The translations under genes and the position numbers were made by a program. From assembly GCF_001649575.2 (NCBI RefSeq), contig NC_051445.1, positions 13,707,648-13,771,647 on the forward strand: 64,000 nucleotides of DNA. The letters are read 5' to 3'. Positions 23,827 to 35,525 of this stretch are shown piece by piece (within the stretch, counting starts at the first letter, position 1; each line of letters begins with the position of its first letter). This DNA comes from Kryptolebias marmoratus (taxonomy: Eukaryota > Chordata > Actinopteri > Cyprinodontiformes > Rivulidae). Under the pieces are notes generated by a model. It was not told the origin of the DNA, searched no databases, and saw only the letters and a list, made by a program, of their open reading frames with translations.

Positions 23827-26800
23827 TCAGCTGTTGGCCGAGCCCTCTGGCTCCGGAGACTGCAGGAACTCGTAGGGGTCGTGAATCATCTCGGAATGAT
23901 CTCCAACACCCAGGTGTGACGGGCTCCCTGCGGAGACAAGAAAACACGGCTTTCACGCGCGCTGGAATCACCGCTCTGTGACCTGAAGACTAAAACGCCG
24001 CCCCTGCCGCAGATACCTAGGTGGTGCTGGTCTCTCTCAGAGGCGTTGGAAAGGGAGGACAGGTTGGACGAAGGCCTGGAGCAGACCCTATCCACCTGGG
24101 CCTCCTGGAACTCCTGCAGCAGCTTATCGGCGTCGTCGAAATGCTGGTGGCCTTCGTCGTTCCCAGGCTCCTTTTTCACCGGCTTACCTGATGGCAGAAA
24201 GGGGAAAGTAGGATCATTCTAACTAGAATAAAATCCACTTTGACCATAATATAAGTACGTTATATCTAATTTAGTTAATTCTGGCTTTATGATAGAGGAT
24301 CAGAAATATAGATTTCACAAATAAAAATGTTTCCCTACAAACAGAGCATTTAAAGTATAAAAAATGGAGCAATATATTCAGGCTTTCTGAAGTTTTACAG
24401 ATGTGTTTATTATATATTGTATTGGATTTAAAAACAGATCTATATATTATAACTCCAAATCTCTAAAATCATACTGCTGCCTCTCGTGTTCCTGCACAAT
24501 CAGAGTTCCTGGTTTTACTTCCTCAACGACGTTCCGACCTTCTTGCTTGGATCTATGAACACGCTGTGTTGACAGATAATCACCTAAAGGGTTAAGCATG
24601 GAGATATCCAGAGACATATCAGGGTAGCTCTTCATCGACATGAAATCCAGGACCGAGCTGCTCTCTCCGAGGCCGGCGCCGTCTGACATCTAAAGAAAAA
24701 CACCCACGGGATCAAACAGGGAACCAGAAAAACCGTTACTTTCCTACAAGTGTTAAAAAATATGCATGCAGATGGATGGATGACAGTCTACCTGCATGTC
24801 ACAGTTGGACTTGGTTTCATCGGGTTTCAGCATCATGTTTCTTTTCTGAAAAGCACAAAAGGCCTCATACGTACAGCAGAACGTCGCCAAACTTCGGGAT
24901 TTAAAGCTCAAGTCGGATACTGCACCTGTCGAATCTGACTGACAGCCTTCGAGTGATCGCCGCCCGTCATCTTGTCCAAAAGCTGGTCGACCCAATGCTT
25001 GGTGATGCTTCCACAGCCCTTCACAAAGTCCTGCAAACTGCATAAATTTAAAAAAAAGAAAAGAAAAGAAGGGAGAATAAAAGCTGGCTGCAACTCCAGC
25101 ACTGAAATATTTTATGATCCTGACGTAATCTTCCTCGTCTCTACCTCAGGGCACACTGCACCCCCGTCTCGTCTCCGTAAGCTGAATACAGCTTGTCGAT
25201 CTCATCCGACTGCAGGTCTGGAAAGACGGAGTTCTTCTGAAGGCTCTGGGTGTTGTAGGCACTGCTAAGAAAAGTCACTGAACAGAACAAGGAGGAGGAA
25301 CGCTTGGTCAGAGTTTTAACTTATTCCGAACAAACCTCACATGAAGGGAGTTAAGAAAAAAAAAAAACGTATCTGCTCCGACCTTTATGTCTTCTATCAT
25401 CTTTAAAACCTAATGTTGTCAGTCCGGGCAGCAGCTTATTAGACAGAGAAGTCAGATCCACTTTATGGGTCTCCTCTTCTGCAAAAAAAAAAAAAAAATC
25501 AGAGCACATGTAGCCATTTACAAGCGGAAAAATGGCGTTTTAAAATATATCCAACAAACCTTCTGCATCAGGATCGAGCTGATTTACGACAGTATATACA
25601 AGAGAACCGTCTGCGTCTTTCTGCAAGTAGCCCATCTGAAAGCAGAGGGGAAACGGCACGAGTTTCAACTTACAGCTGCACAATCGGCGCTGTCGATGTG
25701 CGGAACTCTGTAAACGGTAAGAAACGAGAAGCACCTTGGAGCTCGGCATGTATCTGTTGATCCGATCGCGAGCTTCGTCCGCAGAATGTTCCACCAGAGC
25801 CAGGACGTGCTCCTCTGCCGTGCTGTCGGTCAAGCTGCACGCATTCCCCTCCGGCTCGAAAAGGTAACTGAGAACACACACACACAAGGCGGCAGTAGAT
25901 GCTTAGTCCTTGCCTTCTGGGCCTTCCTGACAACAAACACCCCGTGCTCGAGCACAAAAAGTCAACGAAGGAACTCACTTCATATCTTTGACCGGCTGCT
26001 TCTTGGACTTTTTTGCAGATTCCACGGGGATGGGGATCGTCTCCGGAGGAGGGAGATCGGCTGCCAGGTCTTCGTCTCCCAGAATGGCCGCCTGCTGGGA
26101 GAAATCCATGTCCTGCATGAAAGACATGCTGCGTTTCAGCGCCAAAAGGCGCTCCTGGACACGGAGGGCGAAAGGGCAAAAAGAGAAACGCTTCACTTAA
26201 TCTGCTCCGCTGGCAATTTATGGATTAAAAAAAACAACATAATGAGAATATTGTTTGTCAGTATATAACTACACTCGATCCCATTAGAGTCCAACATTTT
26301 TATATGGCCATATAGTTCAAACAACCTGCTTCAGTCAGTACAACAAGAGATTAATAAAACATTATCTAGTCTATTAGGGATGCACAGCACCCTAATAGAC
26401 TTTTAACATGAACTTCAGGGCAAGAATTGCGACAGAGTTGGAAGCGTTAAAGTGAGCTCCGTTAGGCTGTTATTATTGACTTTATTTCGCTTTGTTTTTA
26501 GTTTCTGTGATGGTACCTTGCTCATCATCTTGAATCCTGTGTGCAGAAGTTTCTTTGCAGCCTTGTAGTAAACAGTCTCCGGTCGGTTGTACACCATGGC
26601 ATTATCACACATCAGTTTAAAGTCCGCCTGAGGCAAAACAAACAAAACAAAAACCTGTTTCCTGCACATATGGGGACCAATCCGACGCTATACAAGTTGA
26701 TGTTGTCAGAAGAAACAGCCTCTATCTTATCTTTGTTTTTGAAGGTGGAGCTGTTTTGTGAAGTACCCCCACCTTGAATTCAGTCACTGTGTTGTAGTCG

Positions 26801-29800
26801 TTGTTTCTGATCTTGTCCTTCATGGTGCTGAAGTCCATCGGGTGTTTGATGATCGACGAGTAGCCGGGAGCGATCGCATCCGTCACAGGAAAGGCGAAGA
26901 ACCCGTGAGGATCTTTTCTGGAAAAGACATCCGTAAATTCATCATGACATTTGTCACCGACAGCAGCTTTCAGACTCCTTTAAAATGTCCAATTGGAGCG
27001 TTCTCGTCTGGTTACGTCACAGCATGTGTGAACTTAATCTGATCTGCATAAATGAATCTTGTGCATTATTTGTTTTGATCAATCAGATATAAAGGAGTTG
27101 TGTTTTATTTTTAATTCCACTATTTTCAATCTGTTGACTTTCCAAACACAAAAGTACTAATATTTATCTTTTTAAACAACAGTGGACAATGAAAGCCCCC
27201 ACTAACAGTAAAACAGATTTCCTAAGAAAACAGCTTGCAGAGGTAGCCCTGTTTTTCTTTTTAACAGTTAAACACGTGCTGCATCATACAAACAAAATGC
27301 AAATGCAGCTATTTTTAGGATCCTATTCGGATAAGAAGAACGTTATGGAAATCAAACTGCTCAGTCCTGTTTGGAAAATTATCTGAGCTCATGTTGATCT
27401 TTGACCAAGGAAGAAGAAAGGGAAAGTGGGTCAAAAATGGAAAGGTTTTCTCCAACAGGGAAAAGGTGGTTTTAGGATATTTCATTGTAATGTTTTAGGA
27501 TGAGTCACAGTAATGTGCTTACTGTGTGCTTACCGGGACACAAAAGGTTATTTACGCACTCCGATGCAGCCTCCATTGCCAAAAGCAAATAAAAATGTGT
27601 CCAGGAAACAAAAACTGCCTAATTATGTATCAGATCCTGCCCATTTCTGTCCAAATCACAGAGATGCCTATTTGCATAGGATTAGTATTATCACAGGACC
27701 TCAGAGTTCAGCAACATATAGTAGGTCATTTGCGGGGGAATTTTCACTTTACAAATTACTGAGATGGCCGATTCGCATGGGATTAACAATGCAGACAAAC
27801 TCTGTAATTATTACAAACAGCACGTGGTCCCGAGGTAAAACTAATCCCGTGCGAATCGGGCTTTAAACTGTTTCTGTAACGTTGTTAAAACTCAACAGAA
27901 ATTGAGAGTAAAATCTGCGTTCCTCACCTCTGCAGCTGCCTCAGGAAGTGTTCAAGCAGCTGCTGACGAGGCGTGGACTCATTCTCTGCAGGAGGAAAAA
28001 CATCAGCTATGATCAGTTACTGACACATCTCACAGTACATCATCAGATTTATCTAATGAGTTTCCAAGCGGGCTCTCTTGCCTTGTTGTGTTCGGCACGC
28101 TCTAACTGGCCGGTCTCCTTGTTGCTCAACTTCCACCTTCACACCGGGGTGAAACTCTTCCACTTCGGGCTCCAACTCTAACCTCTCTTTCTTTTTTCTC
28201 TTCTCCTCTGGCTGATGACGAGCAAACGGGATGTGAACAACAGTGCAAACGTAATCAATTAGAGGGTTATCACTCACGGTCTAAGCATATTTTCTTTCTC
28301 ACCTCTAAGGAGATACTTATAGTTTTCGACAGCGTGAACGGCTCAACGGGGGGACCACTGCAGGCGGCAGCTGCTGCCTCCGATTCGTTCTGCTCTCGTT
28401 CTCTCTTCTTCCTTTTCTCCTCCTGCCAGGTGAGACACGGCTTTAAAGGAACCCGCTACTTAAAATGAAAAACCGTCAAGCGACGCCGCTCATTGCCCGG
28501 ACTGGATACTAACCTTCCGCCGCCTTCTCTCCTCCTCGTCCCCATACTTCTCCTTGTCCTTTTCGGACTTTTTCTTCTTCTTCTTCTTCTTCTCTTTGTG
28601 CCGTTCTCGCTCGTGGTCGGACCTGTCGTCATAGTCGAGGCCCGAACCGGAGAGCTCTGTCACCTCACTCCCTCCGACTTTCAGCTTGATCTTCAGGGGC
28701 TTCTCGAGGGCTTTATCCTCAAAGTCTACAGGCAGAACAGGTGACAGCAAACAGAATATTTAGGAATGGGACAACGGCGTCAGCACAGACTTTCAAGTGA
28801 AGAAGCATCAATTCAAGGAGTTTCTTTTTAAAACTGTACAGCAAGATTTGAGTAACGCTCCAAAAGCAACTAATGGTCACCTCTGTTGTTGTAGTGGCAT
28901 GTGCTGATTTAATCAATGCATGGTCAGCTTCTGCTATGATGGTAATCCAACAACTAGACTTGTTTCCCCATTACTTATTCATCTAGAAATGCATCTTTTA
29001 CATAACACTTTCCTTCAAATTATGCTCAAAATGAAATTCACATACTAATTACAGTAGCCAAATAAGTTTATGTTGAAGCTGTTGATGGAAACTGATTCAG
29101 ATCAACTGAACACCAACGGGTAAAAACCATTGGAAAACGGCGAACTGTAAAACATGGCCACTGAACCAGGAGAGGCGTACAATCCACTGCTTCTAGAGCT
29201 CGACACTGTAACATGACACAATCCTGTCTTTGTGAGGTCTGTGTTGTATTCATAATGTCTGCAGAGGAGGTCATGTTTTTGTTAGTTAGTTAGTAAGTAT
29301 GTATGTGTCTGTCTCTCTGTGTACCAGATGACTCAAAAAGTTATGAGTGGATTTTCATGAAAACAAACATGGTACAAGGAAGAGGTGATTAAATTTGGGT
29401 GGTGATCCGGTCAAAGGTCAAGGTCACGGATCCGCTTGTGGTCTAACTCTGCAGCTGCATAACAGGAATGTTAAACTCCACGGCTGGACAGCTCATGGGT
29501 CAACGGTCAAAGGTCAAGGTCGAAATCTCCTCAGCCAATAAAGTTCTGTTTCCGGTTTGTTTGTGTGTCTGTCTGTTAGCAAAGATCAGGTAAAAACTAA
29601 TGAACAGATTTGGATGAAATCTTCAGAAAATGTTGTGGTCGTCACAAAAAAAAAATTTAAATTTTGGTGCTGATTCAGAGTATGATCTGGATCGTACTGT
29701 TTTTTTTAATCACGCTGTGGCCTTGGCTATCTGAGTGCTTCCAGTTATTAGTGTTTTATCAATTTTACTCCCTCATATTAATGCATTACTGATGAATAAA

Positions 29801-30398
29801 CCTCTCTTATTAAGTCCACTTGTATTCATAGGATTCCAGCTTGTAATGATGCAAAAGAAGCAGCAAATAAACTTGACTGCTTCTATATATTCACATGTTT
29901 GAACAATGTTTTTTAACAGATGTGTGAAATTTTATAATCGTACTGTGAGAAGTTTAATCACCTAACCTTTAAGGTCTGTGCTTTTATCCTAGCATGCACT
30001 TATTTAATATAAAATGCACCCTATTAATATAACTCTTTATAGGTATACTAGCTACATTTTAAGAACTGAGAGGGAATTTTGACTCTAGACAAGGAATAAT
30101 GTTTCGTTTAAAGTTGCAAATCCCTGGGTGACGTCTATTAGCTAAACATGTCCTTGATTAAGATCTTTCAGAATAAAGTTGTGCAAACTGCTGCTTAAAC
30201 ATGCTGATAAATTCACATGCAATTTGCTCGTTAATGTACCCGGTTTCTATCAGCTGAGCTGCTCAGTTGAACTACGCTAGCTAACATGCAAGCTAGCTGC
30301 AACAAAAGCGGATCGGATGAAGCTAAAAGTAAGTCAGATAATCTGGTACCACCAACTGTTATCCACTCCGGTTTGTGTTTCTTGTGTTTTTTCCCCAT
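23827..30398 (-). CDS. brd9: Bromodomain-containing protein 9
   Basis: Seventeen coding exons join in phase on the minus strand and give 660 residues: 30350-30398, 28514-28725, 28303-28422, 28082-28211, 27928-27985, 26773-26917, 26517-26627, 25979-26154, 25735-25867, 25560-25635, 25383-25478, 25145-25277, 24926-25037, 24792-24845, 24584-24689, 24017-24187 and 23827-23927. BRD9 is a nuclear acetyl-lysine reader of the non-canonical BAF (SWI/SNF) complex. The start reads MGKKHKKHKPEW, followed by PLKIKLKVGGSEVTELSGSG and a lysine-rich tract. The bromodomain spans about residues 172-275 (FFAFPVTDAIAPGYSSIIK to KMMSK), with the acetyl-lysine-binding Asn at 252 and the gatekeeper Tyr at 258. The DUF3512 region follows (FEPEGNACSLTDSTAEEHVL), then FMSMKSYPD and the SRPSSNLSSLSNASERDQHH tail. 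FKLMCDNAMVYNRPETVYYK separates it from BRD7. Exon 1's donor could be 3 nt upstream of the one given. Oddities are an extra 120-nt exon and a GC-AG intron. Confidence 0.95.
27650..27866. repeat. Short inverted-repeat element in a brd9 intron
   Basis: GATGGCCGATTCGCATGGGA (27762) and ATCCCGTGCGAATCGGGCTT (27844) are near-perfect inverted copies. A third related segment, GAGATGCCTATTTGCATAGG, begins at 27660. The pattern suggests a small MITE or nested copies of one terminus. It lies in the intron between exons 5 and 6. Confidence 0.45.
27986..28081 (-). other. brd9: GC-AG intron of brd9
   Basis: The donor reads CAACAAG|GCAAGA and the acceptor TCCTCCTGCAG. Only this donor keeps the frame from RACRTQQ in exon 4 into ENESTP in exon 5. 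The next GT downstream is about 50 bases away and would add unrelated residues. The bases around the donor fit the AG|GCAAG consensus typical of natural GC donors. Confidence 0.8.
28303..28422 (-). CDS. brd9: brd9 coding exon 3: extra in-frame 120-nt exon
   Basis: This exon is 40 codons long with phase 0 at both ends, so it can be included or skipped without shifting frame. It begins EEKRKKREREQNESE and ends SKTISISLE. The next exon (28082-28211) begins PEEKRKKKERLELE, so the EEKRKK opening occurs twice. The human protein, as I recall it, has a single such segment. Splice sites are CTCACCTGGCAG at the acceptor and TTAGAG|GTGAGA at the donor. Partial exon duplication or a lineage-specific cassette exon would both explain it. 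Confidence 0.7.
29270..29730 (+). repeat. Dispersed repeat, two linked segments, in brd9 intron 1
   Basis: It starts with a GTTAGTTAGTTAGTAAGTA run. It contains the phrases TGGATTTTCATGAAAACAAA, 'GGTCAAAGGTCAAGGTCA' (twice, near 29412 and 29506) and 'GATGAAATCTTCAGAAAATG'. The phrases resemble interspersed repeats I know from many fish genomes. It has no coding frame. Confidence 0.5.
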
Positions 30399-30824
30399 AT
30401 TGTCGTTTTTTTACAGTCGAGGTGCCGTGTTTACTCCAGTTTCCGCCGCCAGTGCTCACGAAGAAACGAATGACGCTAGCTAACAATATTAGCAACAACA
30501 AAGACACCGGATGTAAAACCTCAACGGCGACCGTTGTACTTCCGGGTTAGCGAATCAGCGCGCCGAGTTCAACTAGTTGTCGGCTTTTTGACTCTTCGGC
30601 AGTCCATCATTAACAAGCCACTTCAATTTTGGCCGATGCCAGCTATAATTCCGACAACATAAATGTTATAAGGTGTGTGTAGAATATCTCTCAGCTTGTC
30701 TTTTGTTTATGTTCGGCTAACTTCAGCTACGATGGCTGACGCGGACGAGCTAGTTAGCTAACGCGGACCCGGTGCTGTTTACGTCTCTGAATAATGTTCT
30801 GGTTCTCTTCAGCTGTGCTAGAAT
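30399..30824. promoter_or_regulatory. Bidirectional promoter between brd9 and trip13
   Basis: The start codons of brd9 (minus, 30398) and trip13 (plus, 30825) are only 426 bp apart and point away from each other. The block contains two ETS-type sites, CCGGATGT at 30507-30514 and ACTTCCGG at 30538-30545, and no obvious TATA box. A 9-codon upstream frame (ATG 30732, TAA ending 30761) lies in the presumed trip13 leader. An acceptor-like TTCTCTTCAG ends at 30812, so a leader intron is possible. Confidence 0.65.
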
Positions 30825-33800
30825 ATGGAGGCCGACAGAATGGACGTGGCATCCAAGCAGAACATCAACGTGGAGGTCCACGTTAAATCTCTCAGGTGAG
30901 TTTGGGAGCGACGGGACACCCAGAAAACACCTCTTACCACATTTAATCTGACATTAAAACCAGTGGAGGTGTTTAATTTCTTTGAGATTAACCAGACAGA
31001 AGGTAAAAATTCCCAAGAGCTAATGCATTTAAACTCTTTAATCACATAACAGACTTTTCTTTTAGTAACTAATGGGTCTTACCATACCTCTATCTATCAC
31101 TGATACTATTTAGAGGCCTGCCTTTTAAAGAAAGACACCTGTTGGGAATGAAAACTCCACAGATTTGTCTTAGTTTTTATTCAAAACTTTTGATCTACTT
31201 GTACTTTGATATTTAATGCTAAAACATTTACTAAAAATGGATCTGACTTTCTGGATAACGATGAAAGGGGACTAGTGAACATACTACATCATACCTTTTT
31301 TAAAGCGGGTGAAATCACAGGTTTAAAAACATAAATAGATTGAAACATCAAAGTTAGTCTAGTATTTTACCACCATTAGTACGAATGACTATATTACTCA
31401 TAGTTTTTGATGAAGTCTGCTGGTGTAGATTCTCAGTCATCCAGGCCATGGTAAATAAAGCCAAGTAAAAGAAGCCATCTATGTCAAAAAGGAGAAACCA
31501 ACATTAAACAGAGGAGGAGGTCTCAGATTTCAGCTTTCAAAAACATATAATGNNNNNNNNNNNNNNNNNNNNNNNNNNNNNNNNNNNNNNNNNNNNNNNN
31601 NNNNNNNNNNNNNNNNNNNNNNNNNNNNNNNNNNNNNNNNNNNNNNNNNNNNNNNNNNNNNNNNNNNNNNNNNNNNNNNNNNNNNNNNNNNNGAGTCAGA
31701 CAAACAAGGACCCTAACGAGCCTCCATTGTTAGGAGAGTGAGAACAATTTGCAAGCAATCCAGCTTACATCACATCTCAGCTTTTAAAGCTCAACTCCAC
31801 ACTCTCTATTTCTGAATTTAGAAAGCTCCTCGGATGAGAAGCGAAACGTCTTCAGCTACAGAATAATTTGATGAAGTCGTTGCCTTTATGTTATAGAAAC
31901 AGCTTCTGAGTGATTGCTGATCACGTTACAGAGCTCGTTTCACCTCGTGGCAACTTCCTGAACCTGGCGGTGCTCTTCCTTTTGTGTCTCCGGTCAGACA
32001 AACTGGAAATCAGGGCATAACTCAGTCATTACATTTCTAAATTTGGCAAAGTGTTGCGTCAGTCTACACCGGAGGAAACGACTTTTAAGGCATCTCTAAA
32101 GCCAAGCCGGCAGGACGTTGCTAAAGGAGCAGCTGGCGAGCACAGCTGCAATTTCACACGCGGTGTGGGGTCTGTTATTGTTTCTGTTGCAGCACTGCAA
32201 AACTGTCTGAGGTGAGGCTGCACGTCCAGGCTCTACTGAATCGCCACAGCATGGTTTTTGGAAACTACAGATGGACAGAGTTTGACGAGGAATTCCTGCA
32301 GAGGCACGTGGCGTCTGTGGCCATAGTTGATCTCGAGGAAACGATCACACAGGTTAGTTATTTCTGGTTTGCTTTGAGTCTGTTTGTGATAGAATTATTT
32401 CTCTAAAAGGGGGGTCAAAATGACCCACAGCTGGCTGTATATCTGTATATTTATCTTCCTCTTCTCTTCCAGCCCCTCGATCTAAAGAGCTGCTCTGTCG
32501 TCATTCACGTCTTCACTCTGAATGAGGAAGGACCCAGCATGCTCAGTTTAGAGGAGGACGAGGAGCTTTCAGCAGCAAATCACTGGCTCCTGCCAACAGG
32601 TGACTCCTCAGAAAGTCTTGTGTTCACATTTAAAGTGAATTAAGTGGAAGACATAAGAAAAACACCCCGTCTCGTTAGAGAGGGCTCTCTGAACAAACAG
32701 TTTGTTGGTCTATGAGGGAAGAAGGGGCTCAAGTTCATCTGTTCACGCCATCTGTAATTCAGTATTTTAGGATCTGTCGTGTCTTATTTGGCCAAAATAT
32801 TAACAGTCTGGGATGATGAGAGGGCTGTGAGGTGGGTCACACGTCGGGAGTGATTTAATACGTTAAAATACACAAATTACTTTCAAAAATGCATATACAT
32901 ATTAAACAGAATGTTACAAACAGTTCAGATAATAACAACAATGCCTGCGCTCGGACTGACTGAAATGGTTGGTTTAAACATGGTCCGTCTCAACTCTACG
33001 CACCTGAAAATGAACTTTTTACAGGATATTTTGAACCCTCCATTTAGGCTTACAAAGAAATAAGAACAGGTCAAAGTTCTTATTCGGCTCGTTAAAATTT
33101 CTTCTCTTTTAAACAGCTGAGTTTCACGGGATCTGGGAGAGTCTTGTGTACGAGACCGGTGTCAAAACCAAGGTAAAGTGACGATGTAGAGCTGCTGAGG
33201 AATTCCAAAAAGTTCACATGACTTCACCGCCATTTCTTGGCCCAACTTGAGTGTGCCGATGTTCTCCCTCAGCTCCTGGATTACGTCACGACGACAATTT
33301 ACTTCTCGGACAAGAACGTCGACAGCAACCTGATCTCGTGGAACCGCGTCGTGCTGCTTCACGGTAAATGAATTGAAGCCGGCACGCCGGGGCGTTGAGT
33401 TTGAACGAGGCGACTTATCTCTCCGCTCTCGCCTAGGACCTCCGGGCACAGGGAAAACGTCGCTGTGCAAAGCCCTCGCACAGAAACTGTCCATCCGGCT
33501 GTCAAGTCGGTAAGGCGGCCGTCAGCTCAGAGAATCGTTGGCCTCAGCTTCAGCTGCACCTCTTTTCATTTCGCGACGTGTCCTTTTCTCCCCTGCAGGT
33601 ATTCTTACGGGCAGTTTGTGGAGATAAACAGCCACAGTTTGTTCTCCAAGTGGTTCTCAGAGGTAAACCTGTGTAAAAAGAAGAAAATCCCCCGGAGGAC
33701 TTTTGTTTTTTTCCCCTCCTTTTAATCACGTCTCTTTGTTACAGAGTGGGAAGCTGGTCACCAAGATGTTCCAGAAGATCCAGCAGCTGATTGATGACAA

Positions 33801-35288
33801 AGACGCTCTCGTGTTCGTTCTGATCGACGAGGTATCTTCTAAGTTAGGAGTAAAAAAAACCTTGAGGTTAAACCCTAAATCTACCCCGAGGTTCCTGTGT
33901 GTGATTTGAGCTGTTTTTGTGACGAATAGGTGGAGAGTCTGACGGCGGCGAGGAACGCCTGCCAGGCGGGAACAGAACCTTCTGACGCCATTCGAGTGGT
34001 CAACTCCGTCCTCACTCAGCTGGACCAGATCAAACGGTCCGAAACCAGAACATCACTATGATGTCGCCCAGCGTTATCTGTCTGTTAGCGAAATATCTCA
34101 TGAACCACTGGATTAATTTTACTCAGAGACAGGAATCACTGGATAAATATCTACAACCAATTAACCTTTGGACTCAACCCAATTCAAGATGGCCGCAACA
34201 TCTAACTGACTTTAGGAAACGCAAAAAATGGCTGGAACTCAGTCAGTTTTACAGATATTGAGCTAAAACTTGATGTGGTAGTAGCTGAGAGTCTTCTTCA
34301 ACTTGTGCTCTGATTCAAACTGCCATGAGATTGTGCATAAAGTTATTTATTTTAGTTATTTACTACTTGCTCAAAACTTACACTCACGTTTTGTTTTTGT
34401 TTTTTTTGACTCCTGGGATTCATATCCAGACATCCCAACGTGGTCATCCTGACCACGTCCAACGTGACGGAGAAGATCGACTTGGCGTTCGTGGACAGGG
34501 CGGACATCAAGCAGTACATCGGCCCCCCGTCAGAGAAGGGCATCTACAACATCTACCTGTCCTGCATCGAGGAGCTGATGAAGGTGACCCACTCATTCGC
34601 CCGCATCCGCTTTGTTTTTAGGTTTTATGGTTGTTAAGTGCAGAACATTGACTCTTACATGGATTTATATTTTAAAAAAACACTGAAATGTTTCTCTCAA
34701 AACTCCCCTGGGATTTAAGTTTTACTATCTCAAAGGCAGGACTACAGATGACGTGATGTTTATGTAGATGATTTTTTAAAAATGGACATAGCCTCTGGGT
34801 CGTCCTCCATCGGTTTGCTTTGTGCTGCTCCCAGTGTCAGATCGTGTACCCCCGGCAGCAGCTGTTCACCACCTACGAGCTGGAAACGATGGGCTTCGCT
34901 CAGAGCGAGGTGTCGGAGCCCAGCCTGAAGCTGAGGAGCATCGCTCAGTGAGTTACAACCAGCCGCCGACAAACGCCAGCAAACGGTGCCCCGATCACAC
35001 GCCGACTGAGACCCGCCCTCTTTCTTCTTCTTCTTCCCTCCAGGAAAAGCAAAGGTTTGAGTGGCAGAGCGCTCAGGAAGCTACCGTTTCTCGCCCATGC
35101 ACTTTTCGTAAAGGTAAAGTTGTAGTTCGTTTGGTTTTGTTTTTTATTTGCTGGAAACCAAAGAGGATAAATCTTGTTTTTTCTGTCCGCAGACGCCGGC
35201 GGTAAGCCTGGAGAGGTTCCTGGACGCCATGAGCCGAGCGGTGGACAAACAGAGGGAGGAGAAGGACGACCTGATCAACAGCGTGTGA
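30825..35288 (+). CDS. trip13: AAA+ ATPase TRIP13 (Pch2 family)
   Basis: Thirteen coding exons join in phase: 30825-30895, 32193-32352, 32473-32599, 33117-33172, 33273-33363, 33437-33509, 33599-33662, 33745-33831, 33930-34036, 34430-34583, 34835-34947, 35044-35113 and 35193-35288, giving 422 residues. The enzyme remodels HORMA-domain proteins (MAD2 with p31comet, and meiotic HORMADs), silencing the spindle checkpoint and controlling meiotic recombination. Walker [10 protein letters not shown] is at residues 169-177. Walker B LVFVLIDE ends in the catalytic Glu243 exactly at the exon 8/9 junction. Sensor 1 VVILTTSN has Asn290. Sensor 2 [10 protein letters not shown] has Arg376. The N-terminal adaptor part includes [20 protein letters not shown]. 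The intact motifs and length, close to the 432 of the human protein as I recall it, point to a working enzyme. The first exon ([10 protein letters not shown]) is less conserved. The exon 9 donor (CG|GTCCGA) is non-optimal but keeps frame. Confidence 0.96.
31553..31692. other. Assembly gap (140 N) in trip13 intron 1
   Basis: The N run lies between coding exons 1 and 2. The coding phase is continuous across the intron (71 + 160 = 231 nt), so no coding exon needs to be missing. Confidence 1.
34068..34312 (+). repeat. Dispersed repeat family A, copy 5
   Basis: Plus orientation in trip13 intron 9. It reads CTGTCTGTTAGCGAAATATC, then 'CCAATTCAAGATGGCCGCAA', 'ACTCAGTCAGTTTTACAGA' and 'GATGTGGTAGTAGCTGAGAG'. 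It is one of the best-preserved copies. Confidence 0.85.
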
Positions 35289-35525
35289 AGCTCCCGACAG
35301 CACGGGACTGTTAGCGAGCCGCCGCTCCCACGAGCCCGACGTCTCTCTTCAAACCTCGTTGGTTCGCCCGGCAGCTCCGCAGGAAACCGCATGGTTTTAA
35401 CAAACCACCGGTCTTCACTCAGGTGGATGTTTTTGTGTTCTGATGTAATCCCCTCACGCTTGAAACGTTTTCAGGTTCACCGTTTGATGTTATTTTTTAG
35501 ATTAAACTCAGCTTTAACCTTCACG
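35289..35525 (+). other. trip13: 3' UTR of trip13
   Basis: An ATTAAA signal at 35501-35506 follows the stop codon by about 215 bases. A second ATTAAA lies near 35863. Which one is used cannot be told. Confidence 0.4.

Noticed and set aside
26758..27042. Plus-strand open frame overlapping brd9
   Set aside because: It is the antisense of brd9 exon 6 (bromodomain) and its intron.
23827..30398. Assignment of the bromodomain gene as BRD7
   Set aside because: The bromodomain text, the FEPEGNACSLTDS region and the C-terminal tail fit BRD9, and the neighbours fit 5p15.33 rather than 16q12.
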